A stretch of DNA of 64,000 nt from Paenibacillus sp. G2S3 (GTDB lineage: Bacteria; Bacillota; Bacilli; Paenibacillales; Paenibacillaceae). Under the pieces are notes generated by a model. It was not told the origin of the DNA and did not search any database. It saw only the letters and a list, made by a program, of their open reading frames with translations. The translations under genes and the position numbers were made by a program. The DNA is taken from positions 5,208,001-5,272,000 of the forward strand of contig NZ_CP126095.1 in the NCBI RefSeq assembly GCF_030123105.1, given 5' to 3'. Every line of letters starts with the position of its first letter. The first letter of the stretch is position 1. Positions 53,140 to 62,350 of the stretch are shown here, in pieces.

Positions 53140-53212
53140 AGCGGCTCATCCCGGTTTAGCTATTATGCCTATTTGTGGCCTACATCTTGCAGACCCGCCT
53201 GTTAACCACAAC

Positions 53213-53253
53213 AAAAGGGCGTACGCAACTGGATTTCAGCTGGTCGCCCTTTT
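53213..53253 (-). terminator. Terminator of tcdA
   Basis: AAAAGGGCG/CGCCCTTTT stem and TTTTGTTG on the minus strand, 58 bp after the tcdA stop. Confidence 0.75.
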
Positions 53254-53310
53254 GGTCCATTTTACTACTAATATCGCTATAATTGAAACAGCTTCAGCTC
53301 AGCGATTCAT

Positions 53311-54066
53311 TTACACGCTGACGCCTCCAGCCTCAAGCAAATCACGCACGGCAACACTGACCATGATCAGGCCTGCTACCGGCGGAACGAAGGCGTTACT
53401 AGCTGGTGGTTGTTTCGCTTTACGTCGATCCGGCGCATTCTCCGGAACGATCTTATCTGTAACATCCTGACGTGGCTTCATTGGCGGCTCTGTAGAGAAA
53501 ACCACCTTCACGCCTTTCTTAATCCCTTCCTTACGCAGCTTCTGACGAATGACACGAGCAATAGGGTCATAAGTTGTCTTGGAAATGTCCGCTACCTGGA
53601 ATCGTGTAGGATCCATTTTGTTGGCAGCGCCCATACTTGAGATCATTGGAATTCCACGGGACAGACATTCTTTGATTATGTGAACCTTATAAATAATCGT
53701 ATCCGACGCATCAAGTACATAATCAGGTTTTAATTTGAACAATTCCTCATAGGTTTCTTCCGTATAGAACATATTGAGCGCAATCGCTTCGCATTCCGGA
53801 TTGATCAGCTTCACACGGTCTACCATCAGTTCAGCCTTCTTCTGCCCAACCGTAGTTGTGAGTGCATGAATCTGGCGGTTTACATTGGTGATGTCTACAG
53901 TATCCTTATCTATCAGAATAAGTCTGCCGATGCCGGTACGCGCCAAAGCCTCAACTGCTATACCGCCAACACCGCCGATGCCAAGCACCGCTACCGTGCT
54001 GTTCTTCATAATTTCCAGACCTTCCGGTCCGATCGCCAGTTCCGTGCGTGAGAACTGATGTAGCAT
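53311..54066 (-). CDS. tcdA: tRNA threonylcarbamoyladenosine dehydratase (TcdA/CsdL)
   Basis: ThiF/E1-like enzyme of 251 residues that cyclises t6A to ct6A at tRNA position 37. The nucleotide-binding motif VAVLGIGGVGGIAVEALARTGIG lies at about 26-48, followed by LILIDKDTVDITNVNRQ, and YVLDASDTIIYKVHIIKEC. The C-terminal DPIARVIRQKLRKEGIKKGVKVVFSTEPP is specific for the TcdA group. The ATG at 54066 is 9 bp after AGGAGG. In Bacillus the gene (yrvM) also lies beside aspS-hisS. Confidence 0.93.
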   Translation of the reverse strand: MLHQFSRTELAIGPEGLEIMKNSTVAVLGIGGVGGIAVEALARTGIGRLILIDKDTVDITNVNRQIHALTTTVGQKKAELMVDRVKLINPECEAIALNMFYTEETYEELFKLKPDYVLDASDTIIYKVHIIKECLSRGIPMISSMGAANKMDPTRFQVADISKTTYDPIARVIRQKLRKEGIKKGVKVVFSTEPPMKPRQDVTDKIVPENAPDRRKAKQPPASNAFVPPVAGLIMVSVAVRDLLEAGGVSV

Positions 54067-54130
54067 GAGGTACACCCTCCTTCAAAAGCTTTGGCGAAGC
54101 AGAAATCTGCCTCGCCCGCTTTGTTATAGT

Positions 54131-55909
54131 TTATTCTTTTTCTTTCTTCGGTTTAAGAGCCAGCTTAATGTGCAGCTGCTCCAATTGTGAACCGTCTACT
54201 GGTGAAGGTGCATCCATGAGCAGGTCTGTTGCACTTGCTGTTTTCGGGAATGCGATAGTTTCACGCAGATTTGTACGACCGGACAGCAACATTATTAGAC
54301 GGTCTAAACCGAAAGCAATACCGCCGTGTGGAGGTGTACCATATTCGAACGCATCCATCAGGTAGCCGAACTTCTCGTAAGCAACCTCTTTCGTAAATCC
54401 AAGGGCTTCAAACATTTTCTCCTGTACTTCGCGTTTGTAAATCCGCATGGAGCCCCCGCCTACTTCATAACCGTTCAGAACGATGTCATAAGCTTGTGCA
54501 CGGATCGCACCTGGATCTGTGTCAAATAGATGCAGATCCTCTTCACGTGGACGAGTGAACGGATGGTGTTCTGCTACATAACGTTTCTGATCTTCGTCAT
54601 AGCCAAGGAGTGGGAAGTCTGTAACCCAAGCGAACTTGAACACATTATCGTCGATTAAACCGAGCTGACGTCCAATTTTAACACGAAGGGCGCCTAGAAC
54701 GTCTGCTACAACCTTTTTATTATCAGCGGAGAAGAGGAGAAGGTCGCCTTCTTCAGCGCCTGTACGCTCCTTCACAGCCGCAATTTCTTCTTCAGAGAAG
54801 AATTTCACAATCGGCCCTTTGAATTCACCGTCTTTCACTTGAATCCATGCCAAGCCTTTCGCGCCATAACGAGCGGCATAAGGTCCGAGATCATCGATTT
54901 CTTTACGAGTCCAAGTGCCACAGCCTTTAGCATTTAGACATTTCACTTCGCCGCCTTTTTCGATTACAGAAGCGAATACCTTAACACCGCTAGTAGCAAC
55001 AATATCGTTCATTTCTACAAGCTCTAATCCAAAACGTAGATCAGGTTTGTCAGAACCGTATTTGCCCATAGCATCAGCATAAGTCAACCGTTGGAACGGA
55101 AGCTCGATATCTGCTCCTACAGTTTCCTTGAACAGACGTTGCATCAGCTTCTCCATCATACCAAGCAGTTCATCTTGTGACAGGAATGAAGTCTCGATGT
55201 CGACTTGAGTGAATTCAGGCTGACGGTCAGCACGCAAATCTTCATCGCGGAAACAACGAGCAATTTGGTAATAGCGCTCAACGCCGCCCACCATCAACAA
55301 TTGCTTATAGATTTGTGGAGATTGTGGCAATGCGAAGAATTCGCCTTCATGCACACGGCTTGGTACCAGATAATCACGCGCGCCTTCCGGTGAGCTCTTA
55401 GTTAGGATCGGTGTTTCTACGTCGATGAATCCTTCACTGTCAAGGAAATCGCGGAAGATCTTAGAAGCTTTCGAACGAAGCAGCAAGGTTCTTTGCATCT
55501 CTGGACGACGAAGATCCAAATAGCGATATTTGAGACGCAGAGACTCGTCTACTTCCACACCATCTTCAATGAAGAACGGAGGTGTCTTAGCTGCGTTCAG
55601 CACTTCAATATCCGTAATTTGCACTTCAATTTCACCTGTTGGCAGGTTGCGGTTAATGGTTTCCTCATCACGTTTAACGACTTTACCTTTAACAGCCAGG
55701 ACGTATTCACTACGAACCTTATCAGCAATTTGCAAGGCTTCGCCAGAGTAGTCTGGGTTAAATACAACTTGCACAATACCGCTTCTGTCACGCAGATCAA
55801 TAAATAGTACGCCCCCAAGGTCGCGGCGAGTCTGCACCCATCCGTTCAAGGTTACTGTCTGTCCAATATGTTCTGGTGTTAACTGTCCACACTGATGACT
55901 TCTTTGCAT
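54131..55909 (-). CDS. aspS: Aspartyl-tRNA synthetase
   Basis: Class II synthetase of 592 residues. N-terminal OB-fold anticodon domain (about 1-110, with [31 protein letters not shown]), motif 1 near [27 protein letters not shown], motif 2 [22 protein letters not shown], the bacterial GAD insertion (about 290-400), and motif 3 [13 protein letters not shown]. It follows hisS with an 81-bp gap and shares its T-box-controlled transcript. Whether it is discriminating or also charges tRNA-Asn cannot be judged here. Confidence 0.96.
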   Translation of the reverse strand: MQRSHQCGQLTPEHIGQTVTLNGWVQTRRDLGGVLFIDLRDRSGIVQVVFNPDYSGEALQIADKVRSEYVLAVKGKVVKRDEETINRNLPTGEIEVQITDIEVLNAAKTPPFFIEDGVEVDESLRLKYRYLDLRRPEMQRTLLLRSKASKIFRDFLDSEGFIDVETPILTKSSPEGARDYLVPSRVHEGEFFALPQSPQIYKQLLMVGGVERYYQIARCFRDEDLRADRQPEFTQVDIETSFLSQDELLGMMEKLMQRLFKETVGADIELPFQRLTYADAMGKYGSDKPDLRFGLELVEMNDIVATSGVKVFASVIEKGGEVKCLNAKGCGTWTRKEIDDLGPYAARYGAKGLAWIQVKDGEFKGPIVKFFSEEEIAAVKERTGAEEGDLLLFSADNKKVVADVLGALRVKIGRQLGLIDDNVFKFAWVTDFPLLGYDEDQKRYVAEHHPFTRPREEDLHLFDTDPGAIRAQAYDIVLNGYEVGGGSMRIYKREVQEKMFEALGFTKEVAYEKFGYLMDAFEYGTPPHGGIAFGLDRLIMLLSGRTNLRETIAFPKTASATDLLMDAPSPVDGSQLEQLHIKLALKPKKEKE

Positions 55910-55990
55910 AATTTATCATTCCCCTTCATGGTTAAAAATACATTTTTAATCTTTCTCTATACAGTCACCATAAGACGTGAGTCAGATGGT

Positions 55991-57244
55991 CTAAACTAGT
56001 GCCTGACCCAGCTCTTCCAGCTTCACGGTGCGCTGCTCCCCAGTATTCATCGACTTCACGGTAATTACACCATTCTTCAACTCATCTTCACCAAGAATCG
56101 CAGTATAACGTGCCGACATACGGTCTGCCGATTTCATCTGTGCCTTCATCTTCCGGCCTAGGTAGTCGCGTTCTGCTGAGAAGCCTTGGCTACGCAGAAT
56201 ATATAGCTGCTTAGAGATTTCGATATCAGCTTCTTCACCGAGAGCTACGAAGTACACATCCAGCGGTTTCGCTGTCTCCAGCTCTACCTTCTGATCCTCC
56301 AAAATGAGGAGAATTCGTTCCAGCCCAATCCCAAAACCAATACCCGGTTGATCCGGTCCACCAATTTCTTCAACCAAGCCGTTGTACCGGCCTCCGCCGC
56401 CCACGGTATCAATCGAACCAATACCTGCTGCTTTATATTCAAACGCTGTATGCGTGTAATAATCTAGTCCTCTTACAAGGCGAGGGTTAATGGTGAATTC
56501 CACACCCATGATATCAAGATGCATCTTCACCTTCTCAAAATGAGTCGTGCACTCTTCATCCAGACTATCCAAAATGGAAGGCGCATCTGTAAATTTATCT
56601 TGATCTACCTTACAATCCAGCACGCGAAGCGGATTACGCTCAATACGACGCTGACAGTCACTGCAAAGGGTATCCTTCATTGGTCTTAAGAAACCCAATA
56701 GTTTCTCCCGGTAAGCTGTACGGCTAGGTGCGTTACCAACAGAATTGATCTCCACTCTTACATCCTTAAGGCCAAGATCCTTATAGAATTGATAGCCTAA
56801 GGAGACTACTTCCGCATCAATAGCCGGATCCACAGCTCCAAAAGCCTCAATACCAAATTGATGGAATTGACGATATCTACCTGCCTGTGGACGCTCATAA
56901 CGGAACATAGGTCCGATATAATACAGCTTACTTACATCAGGTTCACCATATAGCTTGTTCTGAACATAAGCTCTAACGACACCAGCCGTTCCTTCTGGAC
57001 GCAGCGCCAGATCACGATCGCCTTTATCCTTGAACGTGTACATCTCGCCTTCTACAATATCCGTCGTTTCGCCTACTCCACGCTCGAATAACCCCGTGTG
57101 CTCGAACATCGGTGTACGGATTTCACGGTAATTGAAACGACGGCATAAATCTCTAGCCTTCCCCTCAATATACTGCCATTTCTCCACAGCTCCCGGAAGC
57201 ACATCCTGCGTTCCTGTTGGTTTCTCGAATCTTTCTTTAGCCAC
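55991..57244 (-). CDS. hisS: Histidyl-tRNA synthetase
   Basis: Class II synthetase of 417 residues. Motif 1 at REIRTPMFEHTGLFERGVGETTD, motif 2 FRYERPQAGRYRQFHQFGIEAFG, histidine-specific motifs LVRGLDYYTHTAFE and GGGGRYNGLVEEIGG, motif 3 GFGIGLERILLIL, and the C-terminal anticodon domain. The start is GTG 57244 with AGGAGG 8 bp upstream. The T-box leader and promoter lie upstream, and aspS follows. Confidence 0.97.
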   Translation of the reverse strand: MAKERFEKPTGTQDVLPGAVEKWQYIEGKARDLCRRFNYREIRTPMFEHTGLFERGVGETTDIVEGEMYTFKDKGDRDLALRPEGTAGVVRAYVQNKLYGEPDVSKLYYIGPMFRYERPQAGRYRQFHQFGIEAFGAVDPAIDAEVVSLGYQFYKDLGLKDVRVEINSVGNAPSRTAYREKLLGFLRPMKDTLCSDCQRRIERNPLRVLDCKVDQDKFTDAPSILDSLDEECTTHFEKVKMHLDIMGVEFTINPRLVRGLDYYTHTAFEYKAAGIGSIDTVGGGGRYNGLVEEIGGPDQPGIGFGIGLERILLILEDQKVELETAKPLDVYFVALGEEADIEISKQLYILRSQGFSAERDYLGRKMKAQMKSADRMSARYTAILGEDELKNGVITVKSMNTGEQRTVKLEELGQALV

Positions 57245-57312
57245 AGTCTATCCCTCCTAAAAAATACCCCTCTAAATCTGCTCTCTTCATCACTTCATCA
57301 TGCTAAACAAAA

Positions 57313-57645
57313 CAAAAAATCCCCCGCCCTGTTTATAAAAAACAGGGACGAGGGATTATCATAACCAATAATACACCCGTGGTACCACCCACATTCCGGA
57401 TCAGAACCATTCTGAATCCGCTCAAAGCGGTTAACGCCCGCCTACGCATAACGGCTACTAATCGCGGCAATATGCATTGCCCACTTTCGCCGTACGTTCT
57501 CGGGGAGGTCATTCATTCGCTCATCAACAGAATCCTTGCAGCCAAGCCGAATCGATAAATCATCCATTCTAATGGATGTCATCTGAATCTACAGGGGATT
57601 CCTCTCTGGGGTTGTGGGTCCTCGAATTACTTGTTCCCGTCATCA
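57313..57645 (-). promoter_or_regulatory. T-box riboswitch of hisS-aspS
   Basis: The minus strand has the conserved T-box GGGTGGTACCACGGG (57390-57376), a terminator hairpin (CCTCGTCCCTG arm and GGGCGGGGG arm) ending in TTTTTT near 57314, and a long Stem I upstream. A CAC triplet in the Stem I region (within GACCCACAACC) is a possible histidine specifier. It covers most of the 689-bp gap upstream of hisS. Confidence 0.92.
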
Positions 57646-57675
57646 AAACCATATGTTAAAATCGTATATTTTTAA

Positions 57676-57704
57676 ATTCTACTGAACTACTGCGCTAAAG
57701 TCAA
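57676..57704 (-). promoter_or_regulatory. Vegetative promoter of the hisS T-box transcript
   Basis: Minus-strand TTGACT (57704-57699), 17-bp spacer, TAGAAT (57681-57676). Confidence 0.85.
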
Positions 57705-57774
57705 GGCAGGAAATGCGAAGCTGAATAAAAAATTCGACAACTTTCAACTTCTTCCCTTTCATTTTAACCGTTAC

Positions 57775-57808
57775 AAAAAAAATGACCTGCAGCCAAATGC
57801 TGCAGGTC
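57775..57808 (-). terminator. Terminator of the PfpI/hypothetical operon
   Basis: Perfect 10-bp GACCTGCAGC/GCTGCAGGTC stem with a run of eight T on the minus strand. Confidence 0.9.
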
Positions 57809-57933
57809 CATCATCATATATTATTAAAAAGGGGGTCATGCCTTTATTATAAACACGCTATATTAAGGAAACATGTATGTAATATTACGATTATATTACA
57901 TTCATGAAAGCGGTTTATTTTAATAGATTGTTG

Positions 57934-58383
57934 TTAATCGAATTGCTCTACAAATGCCCCTTTGCCCCGAAGGGTTTCCACAACCTCATTATAGTTCTCT
58001 TCTGCGACGCTTAGGTCCATCACATAACGAAGCTCACTTAAATCACCATCTTCGAGCTCTCCATCTGCTACATCCGCACTAATCTGATCTTCATCCACGC
58101 TATAATGGGTCTCAGGTTCATCCCGCGTTTCGGAAGCAGCAACACCAGGGGCCAGCATAGCTCCAGCAGCCGGAGTGCTACCCGTTCCAAGCGTCCCTAC
58201 TGTGCCTGCCGCTAACGTTGTATTACTAAATGGCGCTATTGGGAACAAAATTCTACGATCTTCCCCAATAGGGTCTGTGAGTGGCCATACCTCCAAGCCA
58301 TCCACCTTGTAACTAATCAATGCTATTTTAGCACCTTCTGCTTCATTTTCCGTTCTAAAATATGCTTGGATTTTTCTGGTCAT
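57934..58383 (-). CDS. Hypothetical protein, possibly stress-related
   Basis: Cytoplasmic protein of 149 residues, not recognised. The N-terminus RKIQAYFRTENEAEGAKIALISYKVDGLEVWPL and the C-terminus RYVMDLSVAEENYNEVVETLRGKGAFVEQF look like two halves of a ferredoxin-like fold, linked by a Gly/Ala/Thr-rich hydrophobic stretch (about 55-85) and an acidic segment. That layout recalls general stress proteins with a glycine-rich insert, but this is a guess. The ATG at 58383 has AGGAGG 8 bp away. It follows a PfpI-like gene by 44 bp in one operon. Confidence 0.7.
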   Translation of the reverse strand: MTRKIQAYFRTENEAEGAKIALISYKVDGLEVWPLTDPIGEDRRILFPIAPFSNTTLAAGTVGTLGTGSTPAAGAMLAPGVAASETRDEPETHYSVDEDQISADVADGELEDGDLSELRYVMDLSVAEENYNEVVETLRGKGAFVEQFD

Positions 58384-58427
58384 TACCATTACCTCCTTAG
58401 ATTATAAGACTCAGTGTTATAAAATTA

Positions 58428-58937
58428 CTATTTCAGGACCTTCAAAATTTCACGAACGAAGGCAGGCTCATCTTTTGGAGTGCGCGAAGTAATGTAATTA
58501 CGATCAACTACCACTTCTTCATCTTTAAACTCCGCACCGGCGTTCACAACATCATCTTTCAGCGGAGGATAACAGGTGATGGTACGTCCTTTAAGCAAGT
58601 CTGCACTGATCAGAATTTGGGGTCCGTGGCAAATAGAAGCGATAGGCTTACCAGCATCGTTTGCTTCTTTCACAAACTTTAAAATATCTGCATTTTGCCG
58701 TAAATTTTCTGGGGAAGAGCCCCCTGGAATAACAATCGCGTCATAATCACCAGCTTGAACGTCGGCTATAGCTTTATCGGCTGCGTAGGAGACCTCCTTC
58801 TTTTTGCCCAGTAAGGTCTCACCCTTCTTTAAACCAATAATGTCAGCTTGATGTCCTGCCTTTATAACTTCATCGTAAGGAACCTTCATCTCAGTATCTT
58901 CAAAATCATTAGCTAGTAAAAATGCAACATTACTCAT
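58428..58937 (-). CDS. DJ-1/PfpI family protein (general stress protein 18 type)
   Basis: Protein of 169 residues of the PfpI branch. Conserved segments: VAFLLANDFEDTEMKVPYDEVIKAGH, DYDAIVIPGGSSPENLRQN, and the nucleophile elbow PIASICHGPQILISADLL with Cys and His next to each other, and an N-terminal Glu (E13 region). Such proteins repair or remove glyoxal-type adducts or act as chaperone/protease under stress. GAGGAG precedes the start. First gene of a two-gene operon. Confidence 0.88.
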   Translation of the reverse strand: MSNVAFLLANDFEDTEMKVPYDEVIKAGHQADIIGLKKGETLLGKKKEVSYAADKAIADVQAGDYDAIVIPGGSSPENLRQNADILKFVKEANDAGKPIASICHGPQILISADLLKGRTITCYPPLKDDVVNAGAEFKDEEVVVDRNYITSRTPKDEPAFVREILKVLK

Positions 58938-59059
58938 GTAATAAGTTCTCCTCTCTGCTTGTGCATATGAATAGGTACTTATTGATCTTTCTTGTCGTCT
59001 ATTACCCTTATCACAATGATTTCTAACCTCTAATCAGAAAATATTCCCCGTTAACCGCA

Positions 59060-59239
59060 TCAAAAAGCCGCCTCTCCCACCCCTTTCAGGTACGCGGTAA
59101 GAGATTACGGCTTCTTCCTTTGATCACTTGAGATTCAATTTCTTCTGTCTTTCTCGCTAATGCATAGGCTTCTACAGGACTCCCAGTCGCTATTGCCGGG
59201 ATACTTCTCCATACCCATGCCTTCTGTGATTGTCTCATT
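59060..59239 (-). CDS. Small hypothetical protein of 59 residues
   Basis: ATG 59239 is 8 bp after AAGGAG, an excellent ribosome site. The product starts MRQSQKAWVWRSIPAIATGS and continues with a helical, charged AYALARKTEEIESQVIKGRS. It is not recognised. Its last 20 codons overlap a hairpin followed by TTTTT, which may be its own terminator. Confidence 0.5.
59061..59116 (-). terminator. Possible terminator overlapping the end of the 59-aa ORF
   Basis: Imperfect hairpin with arms AAGCCG..TCTC / GAGA..CGGCTT and TTTTTG on the minus strand. Confidence 0.4.
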
Positions 59240-59342
59240 GCCTAAGCTCCTTGCATCGTGCGGGATAACTGTCTACCTTTAGTTTATCCAGCTCCAAGGG
59301 GCTCTATCCGCGCAAGATTCTCACTCACTGCTCATCCACAAT

Positions 59343-59397
59343 AAAAAAGATGTCGAAAGTTAGCTCCGATAGAAGCAATTTTCGACATCTTTTTTTC
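59343..59397. terminator. Terminator of relA-dtd, with T-runs on both strands
   Basis: AAAAGATGTCGAAA/TTTTCGACATCTTTT stem of about 14 bp with an 18-nt loop, ending 2 bp from the dtd stop. Confidence 0.85.
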
Positions 59398-59398
59398 A

Positions 59399-59842
59399 TT
59401 AACTGCGACTATCTAAAATGAGAGTAACCGGGCCCCAATTGGTCAGCGACACATCCATCATCGCTCCAAATACACCCGTCTCCACCTGAAGGCCTCCAGC
59501 TCTAAGCTCTTGGTTAAAGTAATCATAAAGTCGCTCGGCCTCCGCAGGAGCTGCTGCTCCCATGAAATTCGGCCGTCTCCCCTTACGACAATCCCCGTAT
59601 AAAGTAAACTGGGATACTGAAAGAATCGCTCCCTCGGTCTCCGTGACACTGTAGTTCATTTTACCAGCATCATCTTCAAAAATACGCAGTCCTGCTATTT
59701 TATCCGCCAAATATTTGGCATCCTTTTCTGTATCCTCATGCGTAACGCCAACTAACAGCATCAAGCCTTTGCCAATCTCACCGGTCACTGTCTCATCCAC
59801 GGTTACTTTGGCGTCCTTACAACGCTGTACTACAACTCTCAT
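59399..59842 (-). CDS. dtd: D-aminoacyl-tRNA deacylase
   Basis: Proofreading enzyme of 147 residues that hydrolyses D-amino acids from tRNA. Motifs [37 protein letters not shown] and the C-terminal Gly-Pro motif [12 protein letters not shown] are present. The usual N-D/S-GPVT reads NWGPVT here, a small oddity near the active-site edge. It follows relA by 21 bp and shares its terminator. In Bacillus the same pair (relA-yrvI) is found. Confidence 0.94.
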   Translation of the reverse strand: MRVVVQRCKDAKVTVDETVTGEIGKGLMLLVGVTHEDTEKDAKYLADKIAGLRIFEDDAGKMNYSVTETEGAILSVSQFTLYGDCRKGRRPNFMGAAAPAEAERLYDYFNQELRAGGLQVETGVFGAMMDVSLTNWGPVTLILDSRS

Positions 59843-59863
59843 CGTACTACTCCGCTCCTTGCC

Positions 59864-62044
59864 TTATTGCATGATCCGATTCACTGTATATACATCCTTG
59901 ACTCGTTTCACTTTATCTACAACGGATTGCAGATGCTCCGTGTTACGGATGAGAATGGTCATGTGAATCATTGCCATTTTATTCTTGTCAGAACGCCCAG
60001 TGACTGCAGAAATGTTCGTTTTACTCTCGGAAACCGCCTGCAGCACTTCATTGAGTAGTCCATTACGATCATGACCTGTAATCTCAATATCCACACTGTA
60101 GTTTGCTTCCATCGTACCTTCCCATTCCACTTCAATCACCCTTGCTGCTTCTTCTCCGTCGCCTTCACCCGGAATATTAGGACAATCCTGGCGATGTACA
60201 GATACACCCCGGCCCCGTGTAACATACCCTACAATGTCGTCACCTGGCACCGGATTACAACATCGTGCAAAACGGACAAGTAAATTTTCAATTCCCTTTA
60301 CACTAACACCATTGGTCGGTTGATTACGTTTTTCGCCGGAAGACTTGATCTCCTTCATCTCTGAAGTCAGCTCTAAATGATTAGCAGCTTCTTCCTGCTC
60401 TTTACGCAGCTTCTCCGTCAGACGGGAAGCAATCTGCGAAGCGGTAATCCCTCCAAATCCAACGGCAGATAACATATCCTCTACATCGTTAAAAGCAAAT
60501 TTCTTCGCCGCTTCTAATAGTTTGTCATCAGAAATCCACTCAGAAACCTCGACATTCAGACGCTTCAGCTCACGTTCAATCGCTTCGCGACCTTTTTCGA
60601 CATTTTCCTCACGTTTTTCTTTTTTGAACCATTGCTTAATTTTGCTTCGCGCATGTGAGGATTGAGCAATCTTGAGCCAGTCGCGGCTTGGTCCGTACGA
60701 ATGCTTCGATGTCAGTATCTCTACAATATCGCCCGTCTTCAGCTTGTGATCCAGCGGTACGATCCGCCCGTTCACCTTAGAACCAATCGTGCGATTACCC
60801 ACTTCCGTATGAATACGGAAAGCGAAATCAAGCGGCACAGAACCCGCAGGAAGCTCAATAACCTCGCCTTTAGGCGTAAACACGAACACGAGATCCGAGA
60901 AAAAATCCATTTTGAGTGATTTTACGAACTCTTCGGCATCCTTGGCCTCATGCTGCAGCTCCAATATTTCGCGAAAAAAAGGCATCCGATTCTCCGGATT
61001 CACATTATTGCTGGTTCCTTCTTTGTATGCCCAGTGTGCTGCTATCCCGAATTCAGCCGTGCGATGCATTTCCCAAGTACGAATTTGCACTTCGGTTGGC
61101 TCTCCGCCAGGACCTACCACTGTAGTATGCAAAGATTGATACATATTAGCTTTGGGCATAGCTATATAATCTTTGAATCGACCTGGCATTGGCTTCCAAA
61201 GGGTATGAATAATTCCGAGGGTTGCATAACAATCCTTGATATTATCCACAATGATACGGATGGCCAGCAGGTCATAGATCTCATTAAACTGTTTGTTTTT
61301 CGTACTCATTTTGTTATAGACACTGTAGATATGCTTCGGACGACCGGAAAGGTCACCTTCAATGCCCATTTCATCCAGCTTGGCACGAATACGGCCAATT
61401 ACGCTGTCGATAAATTGCTCACGTTCTGCCCGCTTCTTATGCACCAGATTAGCAATGCGATAATACTGCTGCGGATTCAAGTAACGAAGCGCAATATCCT
61501 CCATCTCCCACTTAATCGCGGAAATCCCCAGACGATCAGCCACAGGACAGAAAATCTCCAACGTTTCGTAAGAAATACGACGCTGGCTTTCTTCAGATTG
61601 ATACTTTAACGTACGCATATTATGCAGCCGATCCGCTAGTTTAATAACAATGACCCGGATATCCTGCGCCATCGCAATAAACATCTTACGGTAATTTTCG
61701 TTCTGCTGCTCTTCCTTTGAGCGAAAACGGATGCGTTCCAGCTTAGTTAAGCCATCGACAAGCATCGCACAGGTATCGCCAAATTTCGCGCGGATTTGTT
61801 CCAATGAGACCGTCGTATCTTCCACAACATCATGCAAAAGCGCCGCAACAATAGATATAACATCCATTTGCATATTGACGACAATATCTGCCACCGCCAG
61901 CGGATGCAGAATGTATGGCTCCCCCGACTTGCGGATCTGCCCGTGATGAGCCTGATCGGCAAATTCATAAGCTTCCCGGATGCGGAGAAGATCTTTATCT
62001 TTTATATAGGCGCCAGCCTTATCAATTAATCGCTCTATGCCCAT
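59864..62044 (-). CDS. relA: Bifunctional (p)ppGpp synthetase/hydrolase
   Basis: Long RSH enzyme of 726 residues that makes and breaks (p)ppGpp in the stringent response. HD hydrolase domain (about 25-180, with ALLHDVVEDT and IKLADRLHNMRTL), synthetase domain (about 200-350, GRPKHIYSVYNKM, KDYIAMPKANMYQSLHTTV), TGS domain (about 390-450), and C-terminal zinc-finger (ARCCNPVPGDDIVGY) and ACT domains (NGLLNEVLQAVSESKTNISAV). Both catalytic sites look intact. The ATG at 62044 gives the family-typical start (MGIERLIDKAGAYIKD); the frame is open 23 codons further upstream. Confidence 0.95.
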   Translation of the reverse strand: MGIERLIDKAGAYIKDKDLLRIREAYEFADQAHHGQIRKSGEPYILHPLAVADIVVNMQMDVISIVAALLHDVVEDTTVSLEQIRAKFGDTCAMLVDGLTKLERIRFRSKEEQQNENYRKMFIAMAQDIRVIVIKLADRLHNMRTLKYQSEESQRRISYETLEIFCPVADRLGISAIKWEMEDIALRYLNPQQYYRIANLVHKKRAEREQFIDSVIGRIRAKLDEMGIEGDLSGRPKHIYSVYNKMSTKNKQFNEIYDLLAIRIIVDNIKDCYATLGIIHTLWKPMPGRFKDYIAMPKANMYQSLHTTVVGPGGEPTEVQIRTWEMHRTAEFGIAAHWAYKEGTSNNVNPENRMPFFREILELQHEAKDAEEFVKSLKMDFFSDLVFVFTPKGEVIELPAGSVPLDFAFRIHTEVGNRTIGSKVNGRIVPLDHKLKTGDIVEILTSKHSYGPSRDWLKIAQSSHARSKIKQWFKKEKREENVEKGREAIERELKRLNVEVSEWISDDKLLEAAKKFAFNDVEDMLSAVGFGGITASQIASRLTEKLRKEQEEAANHLELTSEMKEIKSSGEKRNQPTNGVSVKGIENLLVRFARCCNPVPGDDIVGYVTRGRGVSVHRQDCPNIPGEGDGEEAARVIEVEWEGTMEANYSVDIEITGHDRNGLLNEVLQAVSESKTNISAVTGRSDKNKMAMIHMTILIRNTEHLQSVVDKVKRVKDVYTVNRIMQ

Positions 62045-62156
62045 TCTCGTCGTATCCGTTTCCTTTCTATAATAAAATGAACCCGCAATCATTCTAAAAT
62101 CTGCAGGTTCCAATCATTTCGCAAGCAACTTACGCTCTTGTTCAAAGTTGTCTATA

Positions 62157-62185
62157 ATTATGACGCTTACGAAGGATTACGTCAA
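62157..62185 (-). promoter_or_regulatory. Vegetative promoter of relA-dtd
   Basis: Minus-strand TTGACG (62185-62180), a 17-bp spacer and CATAAT (62162-62157), about 115 bp before the relA start. Confidence 0.7.
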
Positions 62186-62350
62186 CACTTGCCGTCTCAT
62201 GGTATTCAAGAAGTAAAAGTTATGAAAATCGGACAAATTTATAACACTTGTGAAAATGTTGTTGTAAAAAAGCCCAGTTCTATTTAATCTAGTAAAGGCG
62301 GATTTTCGCTGGACAACATCATATCCATTAAGAAAGAGGAGTGAACTCCA

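Noticed and set aside
53072..53170. Purine riboswitch upstream of the purine permease
   Set aside because: The conserved core elements around the ligand pocket are not found on the minus strand.
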